Shown: in pieces, positions 24,504 to 33,129 of the stretch
Layout: each line of letters begins with the position of its first letter
Numbering within the stretch: position 1 is the stretch's first letter
Notes under the pieces: generated by a model
The model's input: the letters and a program-made list of their open reading frames with translations, nothing else
The model's database searches: none
What the model was told of the DNA's origin: nothing
Assembly (NCBI GenBank): GCA_020634885.1
Contig: JACKAW010000003.1
Coordinates: forward strand, 124,001 to 188,000
Direction: 5' to 3'
From: Anaerolineales bacterium
Lineage (GTDB): Bacteria; Chloroflexota; Anaerolineae; Anaerolineales; Villigracilaceae
Length of the DNA stretch: 64,000 nt
Position numbers and translations under genes: made by a program

Positions 24504-26018
24504 TCATTCAGATACTCTGCCTGCCTTACTTGCATCATGCCAAATCTTTGCACAATTTCGTCCGGCTTGTTTAGCTTCATACAGGGCGCGATCTGCTGCT
24601 TTGATAATTTTATCCATTGTTTCGCCGTGTTCCGGGAAAAAGCCTATGCCAATCGATAGGGTCGCTGATAATTGCTTACCCTCAAACAAGAGGTGCAATG
24701 AGGCAAATGTCTCTCTGATAAAGTTGGCACGCTCTTCCATACTGGGGATATTTGTTCCACTCATAATGACAATAAATTCTTCGCCACCATAGCGACAGGC
24801 AATATCCTCATGCCGTGTTACCCTATTCAAAAGCCCGCCAAGAGCGATTAGAATTTCATCCCCCGCTTGATGTCCATATGTATCGTTGAAGTGTTTGAAA
24901 TTATCAATATCAATCATCATGACGCCAACAACCTTGCCTTCACGCCCGGCGCGTGATATCTCCCGTCCCATGTTTTCATGCAAATAATGACGATTGTACA
25001 AGCCGGTCAATGCATCGCGCATGGCTTGTTCGCGCAGGTATTCTTGAAGTTTTTTAATTTCGTCAATTTGTTCTTCAAGGAGTTTGTTGGCTTTTTTCAA
25101 TTTTTCTTCAGTAATCTTACGTTCTGCAATTTCCCAAGTTAAATCTGCAAGGAGCAAAGCCGCCTCAATATCCTGGTCATTGTAATTGGTTGGCTTATTT
25201 CCAGTTCCAAAGATAGCGACGATTTTCTCACCTCGAAAGATCGGAATCGTTAACAGTCTTATTACGGCTGCGTGACCGGGAGGAAGCCCTCTTTGATTGG
25301 CGGCAGAGGCGTAATCGTTGTTGATGACGGGTCTGTGTTCCCGCGCACAATTTACCCAAATGCCTGCTTTATCCATTGGGTAGTGAAGCCCAGCCCCTTC
25401 TGCACGGCAAAATTCTTTTAATGTGCGGGTAGACCAGTTTTGCAGAGAGACTGTTTCCTGGTCGTCTTCAATAAAATGAAAAAAGCCAATTTCGCTTTTT
25501 GTAAGCTGTTCCACTTCATCCAGCGTTGCCTGCAAAAGTTCCAGCAAGGAATGAGAAAGCGAATATTCTGCCAGTTTAATTCGAGAACGCAATACCTGCT
25601 CCGACCATTTACGGCTTGTAATATCGGTCACCATTGCCAATGCGCCGATGTAATTTCCATGTTCGTCTAAAATTGGGCTTGTTTCAATGATCGTCCACAA
25701 ATCGCTTCCGTCCTTACGAACAAAGCGAAAATCATACTGCTCCCGAATCCCATGCTTGCCGCGCTCTATCTTTTTTAATGCTTCAGTTTTTCCTTCTTCA
25801 TCCATAAAATCAAACAAGGGATAGCACAGCATTTCATCAATCGAATACCCGAGCATATTTGCCATATTCTGGTTTACATAATCAGTTTTATTCTCTGCAT
25901 CTATTATCCACACCCCCTCGCGAGTCGATTCCATGATCAGTTTGTATTTCTCCATCCCCATAACTGGCAATGTGGGTATTTCGCTTCTTTTCTTTAGCCC
26001 TTCCCCATTCGCGCCCAT
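24504..26018 (-). CDS. PAS-GAF-GGDEF diguanylate cyclase
   Basis: 504 aa, soluble. A PAS domain with PAC-like end (~20-140: GVWIIDAENKTDYVNQNMAN; RKDGSDLWTIIETSPI), a GAF-type domain (~150-290: FFHFIEDDQETVSLQNWS), a short coiled coil (~300-330) and a GGDEF domain (~335-495) with the active signature YGGEEF and upstream DIDNFKHFNDTYGH. The preserved signature predicts synthesis of cyclic di-GMP from two GTP. No RxxD inhibitory site was identified just upstream of the signature, so product inhibition may be lacking. AGGAG 5 nt upstream sets the start. Signal sensing probably uses a small ligand or redox state; none is identifiable. Confidence 0.93.
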   Translation of the reverse strand: MGANGEGLKKRSEIPTLPVMGMEKYKLIMESTREGVWIIDAENKTDYVNQNMANMLGYSIDEMLCYPLFDFMDEEGKTEALKKIERGKHGIREQYDFRFVRKDGSDLWTIIETSPILDEHGNYIGALAMVTDITSRKWSEQVLRSRIKLAEYSLSHSLLELLQATLDEVEQLTKSEIGFFHFIEDDQETVSLQNWSTRTLKEFCRAEGAGLHYPMDKAGIWVNCAREHRPVINNDYASAANQRGLPPGHAAVIRLLTIPIFRGEKIVAIFGTGNKPTNYNDQDIEAALLLADLTWEIAERKITEEKLKKANKLLEEQIDEIKKLQEYLREQAMRDALTGLYNRHYLHENMGREISRAGREGKVVGVMMIDIDNFKHFNDTYGHQAGDEILIALGGLLNRVTRHEDIACRYGGEEFIVIMSGTNIPSMEERANFIRETFASLHLLFEGKQLSATLSIGIGFFPEHGETMDKIIKAADRALYEAKQAGRNCAKIWHDASKAGRVSE

Positions 26019-26174
26019 ATCAACTCCTTGAAAATGCAGTTTACATACAAAGCAATATAGCCGTCAAGAACATTCTTTATGTTAATTATATACACATTGC
26101 GCAAAATTGCACAAATAAAATTTTTGCTTCTATTTTCTCGCATCACGCAGTTTTTGTGAAAAGACAGGTGTTTT

Positions 26175-26215
26175 CCTTCATCAACTATTCCCAAAAACGG
26201 AATAGTTGATGAAGG
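26175..26215. repeat. Perfect 17-bp inverted repeat
   Basis: CCTTCATCAACTATTCC (26175-26191) and its exact complement (26199-26215) flank a 7-nt loop. A second imperfect GC-rich hairpin (GCGCCC/GGGCGC) lies at 26216-26241. Neither has a convincing T-tract. They lie between the beta-helix gene end and the diguanylate cyclase start on the minus strand and may protect or end the beta-helix transcript. Confidence 0.75.
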
Positions 26216-26262
26216 TGCGCCCAAAGAACATGGGGCGCCCAGGCTGAAATTATTAAGAATAC

Positions 26263-29200
26263 CTACGGAACATAATACTCAACCGTCAATTGCGGACGGG
26301 CAGTTGTCACCCCGTAATCGCCACTGAAAAAGGAAATGTAATCCTCATGCCGGTCATTGTCATCATCCAGCAAAAACCCCAGGCGGAATTGGGTTGCACC
26401 TTTCAAATTCAAGTGCGGAAAAACTTTCGCATCAAAGTTCACCCAATACCAGTCGCCTACCGGGTTGTTCTCGATCACCCCCGCTGAATACAAACTGGCA
26501 GGGGCTTGAAAATCTGAATTCTGCAATGCGCCAATTTGAAACGGACCAAAACTGCCAAACGCACCCTGGCGGATATCCACCCAAATCGTACGATGAGTAT
26601 CAAACGGGTTTCCGCCAACAAGCCCCGCAGATTGGATCGACAAGATCATGCGTGTCACCACGGCTTGATCTGGCAGGCTTTCTGTCTGAAAACTTAAAAT
26701 GGAACGGTACTGATTATTCTGCGCGTTATCTCCAAGCCGAATGATCGCATCTTTTGAGTTGGCAGTTCCGCCCTTATTACTGTTCTCCTTCGACTCCAAT
26801 ATCCAACCGTCATTTTTACCGTCCGAATAAAAGGTTACAGATTGAGCGGCAGGAGTATTTCGTTCAACTTCATACGTCTCACCCAATGTAAAACCGCCAT
26901 TCAATGAAGCGCCCGCCGCATCTACAACACTGCCATCGTTCAATACATCCAAACGGATGGAACCACTTCCGTTACCCGTGCGAACAAGAACCGCATAGTT
27001 ATTATCAAAGCCGGTAACGGATGAAACCCCCGCCTCACTCAAGCCGGAAGTTGTCAGCACAAAATCGGCGGCATCCACGCCGGTAACGGGTTCGGAGAAC
27101 GTGACCAGATATCGCACGCTCTCAGCGGAAGAAGGGCTTGGGTCAGCGCGCAGGACAGAGGTCACGAAAGGAGCGTACTTATTAATGACATATACCTCGC
27201 CGATGAGAGTCCCATTCCCTATGCCAACTCCGCCCAACGGCATGGACATTCCATTGATAACGCTGTCGTTATCTGCAAGAGTCAGTTGCAGCGTGCCATC
27301 GCCTGTACCCGTGTAGACGGTGACAATATATTCCGAAGCCGCGCCTGAGATTTCTGCAATCGAATAATTTGAAATACCACCCGTGGCAGTGAGTACAAAA
27401 TCTTCAACATCCAACCCGCTCACATCTTCAGAAAAAATTAGAGCAAAGCGGACAAGGTCAAAATTGTTCGGTGAAGGTTCAAGGCGGGTTAACGAAGCAG
27501 CCAGCGGTACAGTTGGTAAAGCAATAGGTGTGGGTGTTTCTGTTGGTACCAAAACGGGCGTGGGGGTTGGCGCTGAAGGTTCTGGTGTATTTGTGGATAC
27601 AATGCCAAACGCAGACTCGAATGCCCCGAGGTCTGGCGCCGCGCCAAAAAAAGAATCATTGATGCCAGGGATCAGCACACCGCGATCAATGTTCGGGCTG
27701 GAAGCCGAAAGCGTGAAATCTCCACCGAACGGGTTAACAAACCCCGGCAGGGCTTCGTGCCCGTTGCATTCCAAGCCCGCACCCTGACAAAGTTGATTTA
27801 TTGTGTAATACCCCACACTCTCCCATTGAAAACGGCTGTTTGTTGATGAAGTGACCCAGTTGTCGTAATTCCAATCGTTATTGAGCGCGCCTTTCAGTCG
27901 CGCCTCTATGGCGTACCCGCTGCCTTGAAAAATATTATTACGCATGATCGTATTTTGAATGGGACTGATCAATTGCACAGAGTTTGGAACTGCGTAATTC
28001 GTCCAACTTGTATTGTGATATACCATCGTCCAGCCATCTGAGTTTTTATCCCACTTAATACTTCGCCCTGTGTAATTGGCAAACACATTATTCATCACCC
28101 ATGCGGGACCCATGCTAATGGGCGCGAGCGATATTCCCACCAGGGTGGAATTAACCCAATTATCCCTAAAGCGATGATTTACGCACGTGCCTTCCGGCTC
28201 AAAGGCATCATCTCCAATGGAATAGATTCGGTTGTCATAAATATCCACATCAAAGGCAACGCCCGGGTTATCCAACGCGGCAGATGAGCTTGTATAAATG
28301 CCATTGTAATAATCATGGATCGTATTCCCCCGCACAATAGCCCCAATATGCCCGCGCAGCACAATCGCCATGGATTCCATAGAAGTCCCTTTGACCATGC
28401 CCCAAGTCCACACCCCGTCTGTGGGATCGTACATTTCGTTGTATTCAATGCGTGTGTCATTGCCACGGTCTTCGCCGCCCGTCCAACTGACAAAGACCGG
28501 GTTTTGGATGTTATGAATTTTATTCCCGCGAATCACCACGTGCGAAGAATTTGTTGAGCACACACCACAGCCATAACTTGTACCGTAATAGCGCATCTCA
28601 AATCCTTCGATCCATATCCAATCACGTCCTTCCACTTGAAAGGCGGAGTTGTAACGCGGCACATTCCATGTGTACCTGAACGGCTCGCGATTGGTACGCA
28701 CATACAGCCGCCCTTTTGCTGGATCATAAAACCAGCCTTCAGTTACAGCCGAGTCATCATGCCCAGTTTGATTGATCAGGTCGGGCAGAAAATCGTATTG
28801 ATAAAAGCGCTTCTCGTTGCGGGCAAGGTATTTAATAGGGCTTACGTTTGTGTACCAGACCTTATTTTTGCCTTCGTACGGAATCCAATCATCTTTTGAG
28901 ACGGAAATGGAACCATCAAGGACTGCGGCTCCTCCCTGCGCCTTGACCTGAATCCAACTCCCTGGCATTCCTGAAGCTGGAAACGTGACCGCCTCGGTAT
29001 AAACGCCATCAGCCACCAAAACTTGAGTCCCTGGCATGGCGTGGTTTACGCCTTCCTGTATGGTGTTAAAAGGCGCAGATGCAGAGCCATCGCCGCCTGC
29101 CGGTGCAGCCGCATTGACATACATGGTAGTTGACGGCGCAAAAACAAGTTGGTCTGCCTGAGTTGTAAACGCGCCTGTAATTTCTGATACCCCGTCTGAA

Positions 29201-29529
29201 ACTCTTGCTTCGTAGGTTGTGTTTTGCGCAAGGTTGAACAGACTTCCGATCAGGCGACCATCCTTAATGCGTACCAGGTCATGAGCAAGCCGCCAATTCA
29301 CCTCGCCAGAGCGTCGATAATAAAGCTGCGCCGATAGCGGAAGGCCCGAACCACTGACCACCACCCCTGTGGTTTCAATATTTGGAACAAAACTGATCTG
29401 ACTGAAAGCCTGGGCGGGTTGGGCATTCACAGCAGGAATGGGCGCAAATGCAGAAGCGAGCGGCACAACGACCAGAAGCGCCAACCTCAAATAACCAGAA
29501 AAGCGGATCTTTCGATTATTTTTTTTCAT
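26263..29529 (-). CDS. Secreted modular parallel beta-helix protein
   Basis: 1088 aa. A signal peptide (residues ~1-36, ending VNAQ) precedes a fibronectin-like region, then a right-handed parallel beta-helix (~135-640) with repeats such as HVVIRGNKIHNIQNPVFVSW and AIVRGNTIHDYYNGIYTSS and the DUF1565-like lead PFNTIQEGVNHAMPGT. A Thr/Pro linker (PTPTPVLVPTETPTPI) is followed by two Ig-like modules (FALIFSEDVSGLDVEDFVL; YLVTFSEPVTGVDAADFVL) and a C-terminal DNRLRE-like domain (RSILSFQTESLPDQAVV). Beta-helix proteins of this kind are often polysaccharide lyases or hydrolases, but no catalytic triad is identifiable. There is no sorting signal, so it is probably released or surface-bound through the C-terminal domain. 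Confidence 0.85.
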   Translation of the reverse strand: MKKNNRKIRFSGYLRLALLVVVPLASAFAPIPAVNAQPAQAFSQISFVPNIETTGVVVSGSGLPLSAQLYYRRSGEVNWRLAHDLVRIKDGRLIGSLFNLAQNTTYEARVSDGVSEITGAFTTQADQLVFAPSTTMYVNAAAPAGGDGSASAPFNTIQEGVNHAMPGTQVLVADGVYTEAVTFPASGMPGSWIQVKAQGGAAVLDGSISVSKDDWIPYEGKNKVWYTNVSPIKYLARNEKRFYQYDFLPDLINQTGHDDSAVTEGWFYDPAKGRLYVRTNREPFRYTWNVPRYNSAFQVEGRDWIWIEGFEMRYYGTSYGCGVCSTNSSHVVIRGNKIHNIQNPVFVSWTGGEDRGNDTRIEYNEMYDPTDGVWTWGMVKGTSMESMAIVLRGHIGAIVRGNTIHDYYNGIYTSSSAALDNPGVAFDVDIYDNRIYSIGDDAFEPEGTCVNHRFRDNWVNSTLVGISLAPISMGPAWVMNNVFANYTGRSIKWDKNSDGWTMVYHNTSWTNYAVPNSVQLISPIQNTIMRNNIFQGSGYAIEARLKGALNNDWNYDNWVTSSTNSRFQWESVGYYTINQLCQGAGLECNGHEALPGFVNPFGGDFTLSASSPNIDRGVLIPGINDSFFGAAPDLGAFESAFGIVSTNTPEPSAPTPTPVLVPTETPTPIALPTVPLAASLTRLEPSPNNFDLVRFALIFSEDVSGLDVEDFVLTATGGISNYSIAEISGAASEYIVTVYTGTGDGTLQLTLADNDSVINGMSMPLGGVGIGNGTLIGEVYVINKYAPFVTSVLRADPSPSSAESVRYLVTFSEPVTGVDAADFVLTTSGLSEAGVSSVTGFDNNYAVLVRTGNGSGSIRLDVLNDGSVVDAAGASLNGGFTLGETYEVERNTPAAQSVTFYSDGKNDGWILESKENSNKGGTANSKDAIIRLGDNAQNNQYRSILSFQTESLPDQAVVTRMILSIQSAGLVGGNPFDTHRTIWVDIRQGAFGSFGPFQIGALQNSDFQAPASLYSAGVIENNPVGDWYWVNFDAKVFPHLNLKGATQFRLGFLLDDDNDRHEDYISFFSGDYGVTTARPQLTVEYYVP

Positions 29530-29592
29530 TCTTCCAAATTTAATATATCACCCCAAATGGGGCGTACAATTCTTTTAGCATAACAAAAAATT

Positions 29593-29618
29593 AGTGAATA
29601 GGCTTGTGCCTATTCACT
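29593..29618 (-). terminator. Terminator downstream of the MFS-plsC operon
   Basis: AGTGAATAGGC and its exact complement form an 11-bp stem with a 4-nt loop. On the minus strand it is followed by TAATTTTTTG. It lies ~130 nt after the plsC stop, and nothing else codes between. Confidence 0.75.
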
Positions 29619-29747
29619 TTTTAAATTGTTTCACCTGTAACGCGCATCCCCCCAGTACGAAAACCCGATTGGCTCATTCGCCTCGCATTTGAGCCTCATT
29701 GAGTGACTTTTACTGCCAGCCCTATGTACAAAAAGTTTTTTTGATCC

Positions 29748-30503
29748 TCAGCGCACAATGCCAGTAACCTGTCCCTCAACCTTATCCGCCCAGGGGTAAA
29801 TCTCTGTCCCTTTGGCGGCTTCGCGGATGGCAGGGTCATCTGAGTAATATCCGCGTTGATCTTGCGGGAGCAGCTCGGCGATGTGACGCATAATGTCGTG
29901 ACCGATCTCATCCAACTGGTCACGGAGTTGCTGTCCGCGCCCTTCGGCTTTGTATGGACCAAATGGCTTGCCGACATTCACCTGGATCTTTGCGCGGCGT
30001 CCACGCTTGAGGCTGGGAAAAACTTCGGTCATGCCGACCAGCCCAATCGGAAGAAGAGGCGCTCCCGTCTTCACGGCAAGAAATGCTGTGCCTGGGCGGG
30101 GGGGTCTTAAAACTGTCGCCCAGTTCCCTCCTTCTGGAAAGATCGCCAAAACGCCGTTTTGTTTAAGAATGGCTTCTCCGGCGCGGATGGAATCTTTCGC
30201 ACCGGTTCCACGATAAAGAGGATGATAGCCCCACAAGAATGGCAGGAGCAGCGAAGCCTTGGGCGCATGGGGCGGCTGGGCGCCGCCAAGAAATTCGATC
30301 TGCCACGGAACAGCCCGCACAAAACTGGCTGGGTCTACAAAACTGAAGTGATTGCCCACTAAAAGCAACGGACCCGATTTTGGGAAGTTCTCTGCGCCGT
30401 TGATCTCAAGGTCAGTCACAAGCCGGTATACGGGGCGGGCAAGCCAATGCAAAAAACCACGCACAAGTTTGCGCCCGGGTGAAGTAAAGTTTCTCTGGCT
30501 CAT
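29748..30503 (-). CDS. plsC: 1-acyl-sn-glycerol-3-phosphate acyltransferase family
   Basis: 251 aa. The acyltransferase HX4D motif is NHFSFVD (~52-58), with the later FPEGGNW matching the EGTR-type glycerol-phosphate site and an LLPIGLVG proline block. The family acylates lysophosphatidate to phosphatidate at the membrane. The EGTR block is altered (EGGNW), so the acceptor may differ from lysophosphatidate. The start is 1 nt past the stop of the MFS gene, without its own clear ribosome site, implying translational coupling. Confidence 0.87.
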   Translation of the reverse strand: MSQRNFTSPGRKLVRGFLHWLARPVYRLVTDLEINGAENFPKSGPLLLVGNHFSFVDPASFVRAVPWQIEFLGGAQPPHAPKASLLLPFLWGYHPLYRGTGAKDSIRAGEAILKQNGVLAIFPEGGNWATVLRPPRPGTAFLAVKTGAPLLPIGLVGMTEVFPSLKRGRRAKIQVNVGKPFGPYKAEGRGQQLRDQLDEIGHDIMRHIAELLPQDQRGYYSDDPAIREAAKGTEIYPWADKVEGQVTGIVR

Positions 30504-30504
30504 A

Positions 30505-31818
30505 TTATTCGGCAGGTGTGTAATCTAAAGCGGCTTGCTTTGCTCGTTTTTCATTTACGGTCAGCAACACAAAAAAGCCGACCAACAAAAAGACCGCAAT
30601 CGAGATGATACCGGCACGCTGCCCTGCCTGTTCGGCAAGCAGAACTTCCATCCCTTGCGCCTCAAGCCGAAGCGCAACCCCCGCAGCGAGAAATCCAAAC
30701 ACGGTGGGTCCAATAAAAGAAGAGGTTTTACCGGCAATGGCAAAGAAGCTGTAAAACTCTGCGCTTTGCCCCTTGGGCGCAAAGATGCCAGTCATGGTGC
30801 GGGTGACGGCTTGAACGCCCGTCAACGCCAGCCCCGCCAACGATGCAATGACAAAGAAGCCTGTGAGCGTTTGGTTCAAGAACATCCATATCACAGCAAC
30901 GATCATCAAAATAAGAGAAGCGATCAAGGCTTTCATGAGACCAACGCGTTCGCCGACCAAACCAGAAAGGTACGCACCCGCCGCGCTTGCCAGTTGCACA
31001 ATGATCATTAGGATAATCAATTGGGTCTGGTTCATACCATAAAGCACTGATCCAATAATAGCGGCAAAATCGAGCGCCATCACAATGCCATCATTGAAGA
31101 TTAGGAATGCGACAATGAATTTGAGGAATTCATTGAAATGCCGCACCGAGCGGATGGTTCGTCCGAGGCGGGTAAACGCAAGAGTGAAGTAGTTCATACC
31201 TTCAGGCAACGGCTTACGCTCGCCGCTTTCTTTGATCCACAAAAAGGTTGGCAATGTGGAAAGCAGGAAAAAGACCGCAGTAAAAATGAACGCGCCGCGC
31301 ACGGGCAGATCATTGCCCTTATAAATGACGATGAACGGAAGCACCATCAACAAACAAATGATGCCGCCAATGGATCCAATTGCCCAGCCATTGGCAGAAA
31401 CACGCCCGATCTCTTTTTCATCTGCCACTTCTGTAAGCAGGGAATTATAGAAAACCTGCCCCGCGCGATAACCGATCTCGGCAAGGATGAAGAACAACAT
31501 GCCGGTAAAAACATCGCCTTTTCTCACAAAGAAAAGCATACCGGTAAATATCCATGTCAATGACGAAAAGAAAAGCAAAAAACGTTTTTTGAACGCAGAG
31601 TAATCTGCGATCACCGCCAGCACCGGCGAGACAATGGCGCCCACCAGCATGGCAATGCCCACCGAAATACCCCACAACCTTGAACCTTCTGCCCCGCCAA
31701 CCACCGACCCCTTAAAATACGCAGAGTAGATCGCCAACAATACCACCGCCGCATAAGCTGAATTCCCGAAATCGTACAAATACCATCCCCATTGAGCTCG
31801 CTTTCGGTCTTTTTCCAT
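30505..31818 (-). CDS. MFS transporter, UMF1/Atg22-like
   Basis: 437 aa from ATG 31818, chosen because GGAG lies 8 nt upstream; the frame stays open for a further 89 codons but that stretch has unlike composition and overlaps the divergent promoter region. WGWYLYDFGNSAYAAVVLLA is the diagnostic start of UMF1-family proteins (relatives of yeast Atg22), followed by 11-12 membrane helices. The substrate is unknown; Atg22 effluxes amino acids. It ends 1 nt before plsC and forms an operon with it. The region between this gene and the divergent MFS gene at 31978 holds both promoters. Confidence 0.88.
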   Translation of the reverse strand: MEKDRKRAQWGWYLYDFGNSAYAAVVLLAIYSAYFKGSVVGGAEGSRLWGISVGIAMLVGAIVSPVLAVIADYSAFKKRFLLFFSSLTWIFTGMLFFVRKGDVFTGMLFFILAEIGYRAGQVFYNSLLTEVADEKEIGRVSANGWAIGSIGGIICLLMVLPFIVIYKGNDLPVRGAFIFTAVFFLLSTLPTFLWIKESGERKPLPEGMNYFTLAFTRLGRTIRSVRHFNEFLKFIVAFLIFNDGIVMALDFAAIIGSVLYGMNQTQLIILMIIVQLASAAGAYLSGLVGERVGLMKALIASLILMIVAVIWMFLNQTLTGFFVIASLAGLALTGVQAVTRTMTGIFAPKGQSAEFYSFFAIAGKTSSFIGPTVFGFLAAGVALRLEAQGMEVLLAEQAGQRAGIISIAVFLLVGFFVLLTVNEKRAKQAALDYTPAE

Positions 31819-31977
31819 GAAAGAATCTCCTAAGAAATTTTTGATTATTTTACTGGTTAAACAAACCAAAACCGTTTTCGTTCTGTGGTAAAACAGGCAA
31901 ATGGAAAACATTAACCTAAAAAGCAAAACTGGGGCGTAAGTCAGGCGAAAACCCCGCCTTCGCCCCCCGCTGCCCTC

Positions 31978-33129
31978 ATGAACTACATCTACCTCCTCAT
32001 TGAATTCCTCGACGAGCTGGTCTTTGGCGTCATTGAAACCGCCTGGCCCCTCATCCGCACCGACCTCAACCTGACCTACACCCAAATCGGTCTGCTATTA
32101 AGCGTCCCCGGTATTATTGCTGCCTTCATAGAACCCTTCATCGGCATCCTTGGCGATGTTTGGCGCAGACGTTTACTCATCATCACCGGCGGCACGCTTT
32201 TCACACTTTCACTTTTCGCCACTTCGGTCAGTTACTCTTTTCTCTTTCTTCTTTCAGCCATCATCTTACTCAACCCGTCATCGGGCGCTCTTGTTAATCT
32301 CTCACAAGCCAATCTCATGGATTCTGACCCAGACCGCCACGAACAGAACATGGCACGCTGGACCTTCGCTGGTTCGCTCGGCGTATTGACCGGTCCGCTC
32401 CTGCTTGGTTTGTTCGTTTACCTCGGTTTGGGTTGGCGTGAAACCTATTCACTTCTCACTGCCATTTCTGCCGCTTGTGTGCTCATTGCCCTGCGTTACC
32501 TGCCTGCTGATAAAAAGAACACCCCCTTTCCATCCTTCACCGAAGTATTCGAAGGATTTAAATCTGCATTCCAAGCTCTCAAACGCAAAGAGGTTTGGCG
32601 CTGGCTGCTGCTGCTCGAATTTGCAGACCTCATGCTCGATGTAATTTTCAGCTTCCTCGCCCTCTATTTTGTAGATGTCGTCCGCGTAAGCGAAACACAG
32701 GCAGGTCTTGCCATCACCCTCTGGCTCGTTATGGGGCTCATCACCGACTTTCTCTTCATCCCCTTTGTAGACCGCCTCAAAGACACAGCACGTTATTTAC
32801 GCATCACCGCATTTTTTGAAACCATAGCCTTCATCGTCTTTTTACTCATCCCGGGTTTCATCCCAAAACTTGTCCTCATCATCCTAGTCAACCTGCTTAA
32901 CACCGGCTGGTACTCCATTCTGCAAGGAAGGTTATACTCAAGCCTGCCCGGTCAAAGCGGGAGCATCATGGCAATCGGCGCCGTCACCGACCCGCTGGCA
33001 AAGCTCTTGCCATTACTCATCGGCATTCTCGCAGACCGTTTCGGTCTTGGCATCGCCATGTGGCTGCTCTTACTGGGTCCACTCGCCTTGCTCATTGGCT
33101 TACCCAAAAAACTGACACCGCAAACATGA
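31978..33129 (+). CDS. MFS transporter
   Basis: 383 aa with about 12 hydrophobic helices. TAWPLIRTDLNLTYTQIGLL and the loop-2/3 motif GDVWRRRLLIITGG (the MFS GxxxDRxGRR-type signature) identify the major facilitator superfamily. The pattern resembles small-drug and fosmidomycin-resistance type exporters, but the substrate is undetermined. No good ribosome site precedes the ATG. The stop overlaps the HemW start (ATGA), so the two genes are cotranslated, although no functional link between them is known. Confidence 0.87.
   Translation: MNYIYLLIEFLDELVFGVIETAWPLIRTDLNLTYTQIGLLLSVPGIIAAFIEPFIGILGDVWRRRLLIITGGTLFTLSLFATSVSYSFLFLLSAIILLNPSSGALVNLSQANLMDSDPDRHEQNMARWTFAGSLGVLTGPLLLGLFVYLGLGWRETYSLLTAISAACVLIALRYLPADKKNTPFPSFTEVFEGFKSAFQALKRKEVWRWLLLLEFADLMLDVIFSFLALYFVDVVRVSETQAGLAITLWLVMGLITDFLFIPFVDRLKDTARYLRITAFFETIAFIVFLLIPGFIPKLVLIILVNLLNTGWYSILQGRLYSSLPGQSGSIMAIGAVTDPLAKLLPLLIGILADRFGLGIAMWLLLLGPLALLIGLPKKLTPQT

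Noticed and set aside
31819..32085. 89-codon upstream extension of the UMF1-type MFS transporter
   Set aside because: No ribosome site, unlike composition, overlaps the first codons of the divergent MFS gene; GGAG sits before ATG 31818.
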